NCBI GenBank assembly: GCA_947039985.1
Contig: CAMRAP010000061.1
Location: 1-8,775 of the forward strand
Direction: 5' to 3'
From: an uncultured Odoribacter sp.
Lineage (GTDB): Bacteria; Bacteroidota; Bacteroidia; Bacteroidales; Marinifilaceae
Length of the DNA: 8,775 bases
The position numbers and the translations under genes are program-made. Below are positions 6,516 through 8,775 of the stretch, in pieces. Position 1 is the stretch's first letter, and every line of letters starts with the position of its first letter. Under the pieces are notes generated by a model. The model was not told the origin of the DNA. It saw only the letters and a list, made by a program, of their open reading frames with translations, and searched no databases.

Positions 6516-6986
6516 ATGAAAAGGATTCTATTTGTTTGTTTAGGTAATATATGTCGTTCTCCAAGTGCAGAAGGCATTATGAAATCCTTGATAAAGCGGG
6601 AGGGAAAAGAGAGTGAGTTTTATATTGATTCAGCAGGTACATATCGTGGACACGCTGGATCTTTACCAGACGAACGTATGCGTAGACATGCAGCAAAAAG
6701 AGCTTATACATTAGATAGTTTGGCGCGTACATTCTACCCAGCTGCTGATTTTGTTGATTTTGATCTCATTATCGGTATGGATGATCAAAATGTAGCTGAC
6801 TTAAAATCTTTAGCTACCAGTGATGAAGAGCGCTCGAAGATTCTAAAAATGACCGATTTCTGTCAAAAATATACCTCTTACACCACTGTTCCAGATCCAT
6901 ATTATGGTGGTGAAGAGGGATTTGAACTAGTTCTTGATATTCTAGAAGATGCTACTGCTGGGCTATATCAAAAATGCTTGGAGTAA
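6516..6986 (+). CDS. Low-molecular-weight protein tyrosine phosphatase
   Basis: This is a 156-residue cytoplasmic phosphatase of normal length for the family. The P-loop CLGNICRS carries the nucleophile Cys8 and Arg14 of the CX5R motif. DSAGT (38-42) packs beside it, and the general acid is Asp127 in VPDPYYGG (125-132). The reaction is hydrolysis of phosphotyrosine, possibly also phosphoarginine, through a cysteinyl-phosphate intermediate. The start is uncertain: in-frame ATGs lie at 6462, 6498 and 6516. The one at 6516 gives MKRILFVCLG, the standard opening; 6498 adds six residues, and 6462 would overlap ftsY. It lies 31 bp after ftsY and 17 bp before the PBP1C gene. No tyrosine kinase, capsule or exopolysaccharide gene is visible nearby, so the substrate is unknown. 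The third base positions and AT content resemble the neighbours. Confidence 0.93.
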   Translation: MKRILFVCLGNICRSPSAEGIMKSLIKREGKESEFYIDSAGTYRGHAGSLPDERMRRHAAKRAYTLDSLARTFYPAADFVDFDLIIGMDDQNVADLKSLATSDEERSKILKMTDFCQKYTSYTTVPDPYYGGEEGFELVLDILEDATAGLYQKCLE

Positions 6987-7003
6987 GAGTCTTATAAAAA
7001 TAT

Positions 7004-8775
7004 ATGAAAATTAGAGGGGATCAAAGGTATTGGAAGTGGTGGAAAATCGTTTTACCGTCTGCGATACTGACTGTCTTTTTATTTTGGTGGTATCTCTTAC
7101 CTAATCCACTATTTCAAGATTCGTACTCCACTATCCTTTTAGATAGGGAGGAGGAGATATTGGGCTTGAAAATTGCGGCAGATGAACAATTGCGTTTTCA
7201 GGAGATAGAGCATTTACCAGCCTCTTATGTTCTAGCTGTATTGAACTTTGAAGATCAGTATTTCTTCTGTCATCATGGTGTCAATTGGTGGTCATTGTGT
7301 CGTGCTCTATTCCAAAACATACGAGCAGGAAAAGTGGTTAGTGGTGGTAGTACCTTATCTATGCAGGTCATTCGATTGGCTTTAAAGAATCCTCCCCGAA
7401 CCATCCTTGAGAAAATAAAAGAGATTTTTCTGACTTTGCGTTTAGAACAGAGTTATTCCAAAAAACAGATCTTGGAGATGTATGCTTCACATGCCCCTTT
7501 TGGTGGAAATGTGGTTGGTTTACGGGCTGCCTCTTTGAAGTATTTTAACCGTGAACCCAAACAATTAAGTTGGGCAGAATCGGCTTTGTTGGCAGTGCTT
7601 CCCAATGCTCCATCTTTGATCTATCCGGGTAAAAATAATGCTCTTTTAAAGAAAAAAAGAGATGGTTTATTGAGAAAATTATACCAGCAAAAAGTGATTC
7701 ATCAAGATACTTATACATTGGCTGTATCTGAATCATTACCTCATAAATTCTATCATACACCTGCGACGACTCCCCATTTATTAACGAAAGCCAATCTGGA
7801 GCGAAAAGGGATGGTAAACCGTTCTTATATTGATAGACCATTACAAGCTCAAGTCAATAAAATTGTGGAAAGACATACTGATTTGTTGAGTCAGAATTAC
7901 ATTTATAATGTGGCAGTATTAGTGGGGCATGTACCGACAGGAGAGGTGAGAGCCTATGTTGGAAATAGTAAACCCAGAAAAGGAAGTAGAGGGAATGAAG
8001 TAGATGTGATTCAATCGGTTCGTAGTTCTGGGAGTGTGTTAAAACCAGCCTTGTATGCCTTGATGCAACAAAATGGTTTTATGCTTCCTCATACCTTAGT
8101 TCCAGATATACCTTCTCGTTTTGGTAGTTATGCTCCTTCCAATTTTAATCGTGATTTTAAAGGAGCTGTTCCTGTCTCTAAAGCATTACATCAATCTTTG
8201 AATATTCCCTTTGTGCGTATGTTAAAGGATTATACATATACTAGATTTCATGATGAACTGGGTGAGTTGGGGATCACTTCCTTGAACCGCAGTGCTGATC
8301 ATTATGGTTTGAGTTTAATCCTTGGAGGGGCTGAAACCTCCTTGTGGGATGTCTGTAATTTGTATTTAGGAATGGCTTCAACATTGCGAAACTACAATGA
8401 GAGGGATGGGCAATATTTTGAAGGAGAGTATAATCGTTTAAAACTTTGGCAAAAGGAAGAAATGAATAGGAGAGCAATTCCAAAAGAAAAGGCTGTTTTG
8501 AGTGCTTCAGCCATATGGCATACCCTAAAGACCTTGGAAGAGGTGGAGCGACCTGATGTTGAATCGGGATGGACCAATTTTGTTTCGGCTATGAATTTAT
8601 CGTGGAAAACAGGTACTAGCTTTGGATTTAGAGATGCATGGGCTATTGGTGTGAATCCTGAATATGTTATTGGCGTATGGGTGGGAAATGCAGATGGAGA
8701 AGGTCGTCCAGGTTTAGTAGGGGTTAGGGCAGCAGCTCCCATTCTATTTGAGGTGGCAGGATTACTACCCACTAC
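7004..8775 (+). CDS. pbpC: Penicillin-binding protein 1C, bifunctional class A PBP (partial, C-terminus beyond right edge)
   Basis: The frame is open from ATG at 7004 to the right edge (590 codons). The family is about 770-800 residues, so the end of the transpeptidase domain and the usual C-terminal PBP1C domain are missing. A single membrane anchor lies at about 16-33 after a basic, tryptophan-rich start. The GT51 glycosyltransferase domain follows, with FEDQYFFCHHG (82-92, catalytic Glu83), GGSTLSMQ (114-121) and ILEMYASHAPFGGN (156-169, Glu158). The transpeptidase domain has SVLK (344-347, nucleophile Ser344), SLN (398-400) and KTG (535-537). The segment VPDIPSRFGSYAPSNF (366-381) is typical of PBP1C rather than PBP1A or PBP1B. 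The protein polymerises lipid II and may cross-link glycan strands in the periplasm. Both active sites look intact. It follows the phosphatase gene by 17 bp and is probably the third gene of the ftsY unit. Confidence 0.94.
   Translation, partial: MKIRGDQRYWKWWKIVLPSAILTVFLFWWYLLPNPLFQDSYSTILLDREEEILGLKIAADEQLRFQEIEHLPASYVLAVLNFEDQYFFCHHGVNWWSLCRALFQNIRAGKVVSGGSTLSMQVIRLALKNPPRTILEKIKEIFLTLRLEQSYSKKQILEMYASHAPFGGNVVGLRAASLKYFNREPKQLSWAESALLAVLPNAPSLIYPGKNNALLKKKRDGLLRKLYQQKVIHQDTYTLAVSESLPHKFYHTPATTPHLLTKANLERKGMVNRSYIDRPLQAQVNKIVERHTDLLSQNYIYNVAVLVGHVPTGEVRAYVGNSKPRKGSRGNEVDVIQSVRSSGSVLKPALYALMQQNGFMLPHTLVPDIPSRFGSYAPSNFNRDFKGAVPVSKALHQSLNIPFVRMLKDYTYTRFHDELGELGITSLNRSADHYGLSLILGGAETSLWDVCNLYLGMASTLRNYNERDGQYFEGEYNRLKLWQKEEMNRRAIPKEKAVLSASAIWHTLKTLEEVERPDVESGWTNFVSAMNLSWKTGTSFGFRDAWAIGVNPEYVIGVWVGNADGEGRPGLVGVRAAAPILFEVAGLLPT

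Noticed and set aside
7545..8772. Minus-strand open frames within the PBP1C gene, for example 7545-7841 and 8392-8772
   Set aside because: They are antisense to a gene with intact catalytic motifs across its length, and their translations show no recognisable domain.
1..8775. Search for a novel system: CRISPR, toxin-antitoxin, phage defence, mobile element or large RNA
   Set aside because: No direct repeats, transposase, terminal inverted repeats, tRNA-like folds or unknown gene clusters are visible; all long frames are assigned to known families.

Overview
This window looks like ordinary chromosome from a low-GC member of the Bacteroidota, most likely Bacteroidales. The evidence is protein style (a PorT-like outer-membrane barrel, Bacteroidetes-type Era, FtsY and PBP1C), AT-rich leaders without Shine-Dalgarno sequences, and several promoter candidates of the Bacteroidetes form TTTG-N19-21-TAnnTTTG. 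I cannot name the genus. I found no tRNA, rRNA, CRISPR array, insertion sequence, phage gene or defence system. No gap without a gene exceeds about 210 bp.

Left block, minus strand (1-2998). Reading in the direction of transcription, the order is a small outer-membrane beta-barrel protein (2998-2399), meso-diaminopimelate dehydrogenase (2243-1347), a strong hairpin terminator (1301-1246), and then tsaC (1139-564) followed by tsaB (521 to beyond the left edge). TsaC and TsaB are two of the enzymes that make the t6A modification of tRNAs reading ANN codons, and here they look co-transcribed.

Right block, plus strand (3158-8775). The order is era and der, two ribosome-assembly GTPases 26 bp apart, then a textbook intrinsic terminator (5393-5436). 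After that come ftsY (SRP receptor), a low-molecular-weight protein tyrosine phosphatase, and a class A penicillin-binding protein of the PBP1C type that runs off the right edge. The last three genes are separated by only 31 and 17 bp and look like one transcription unit.

The two blocks diverge from the 159-bp gap at 2999-3157. That gap holds back-to-back consensus -7 elements, one on each strand, 21 bp apart.

The genes are mostly housekeeping: tRNA modification, ribosome maturation, membrane targeting, and peptidoglycan precursor and polymer synthesis (Ddh and PBP1C). I see no convincing new biological system. The points worth a second look are gene order, the divergent promoter, the strand-specific G-U pattern in the ddh terminator, and motif variants in PBP1C and Era.
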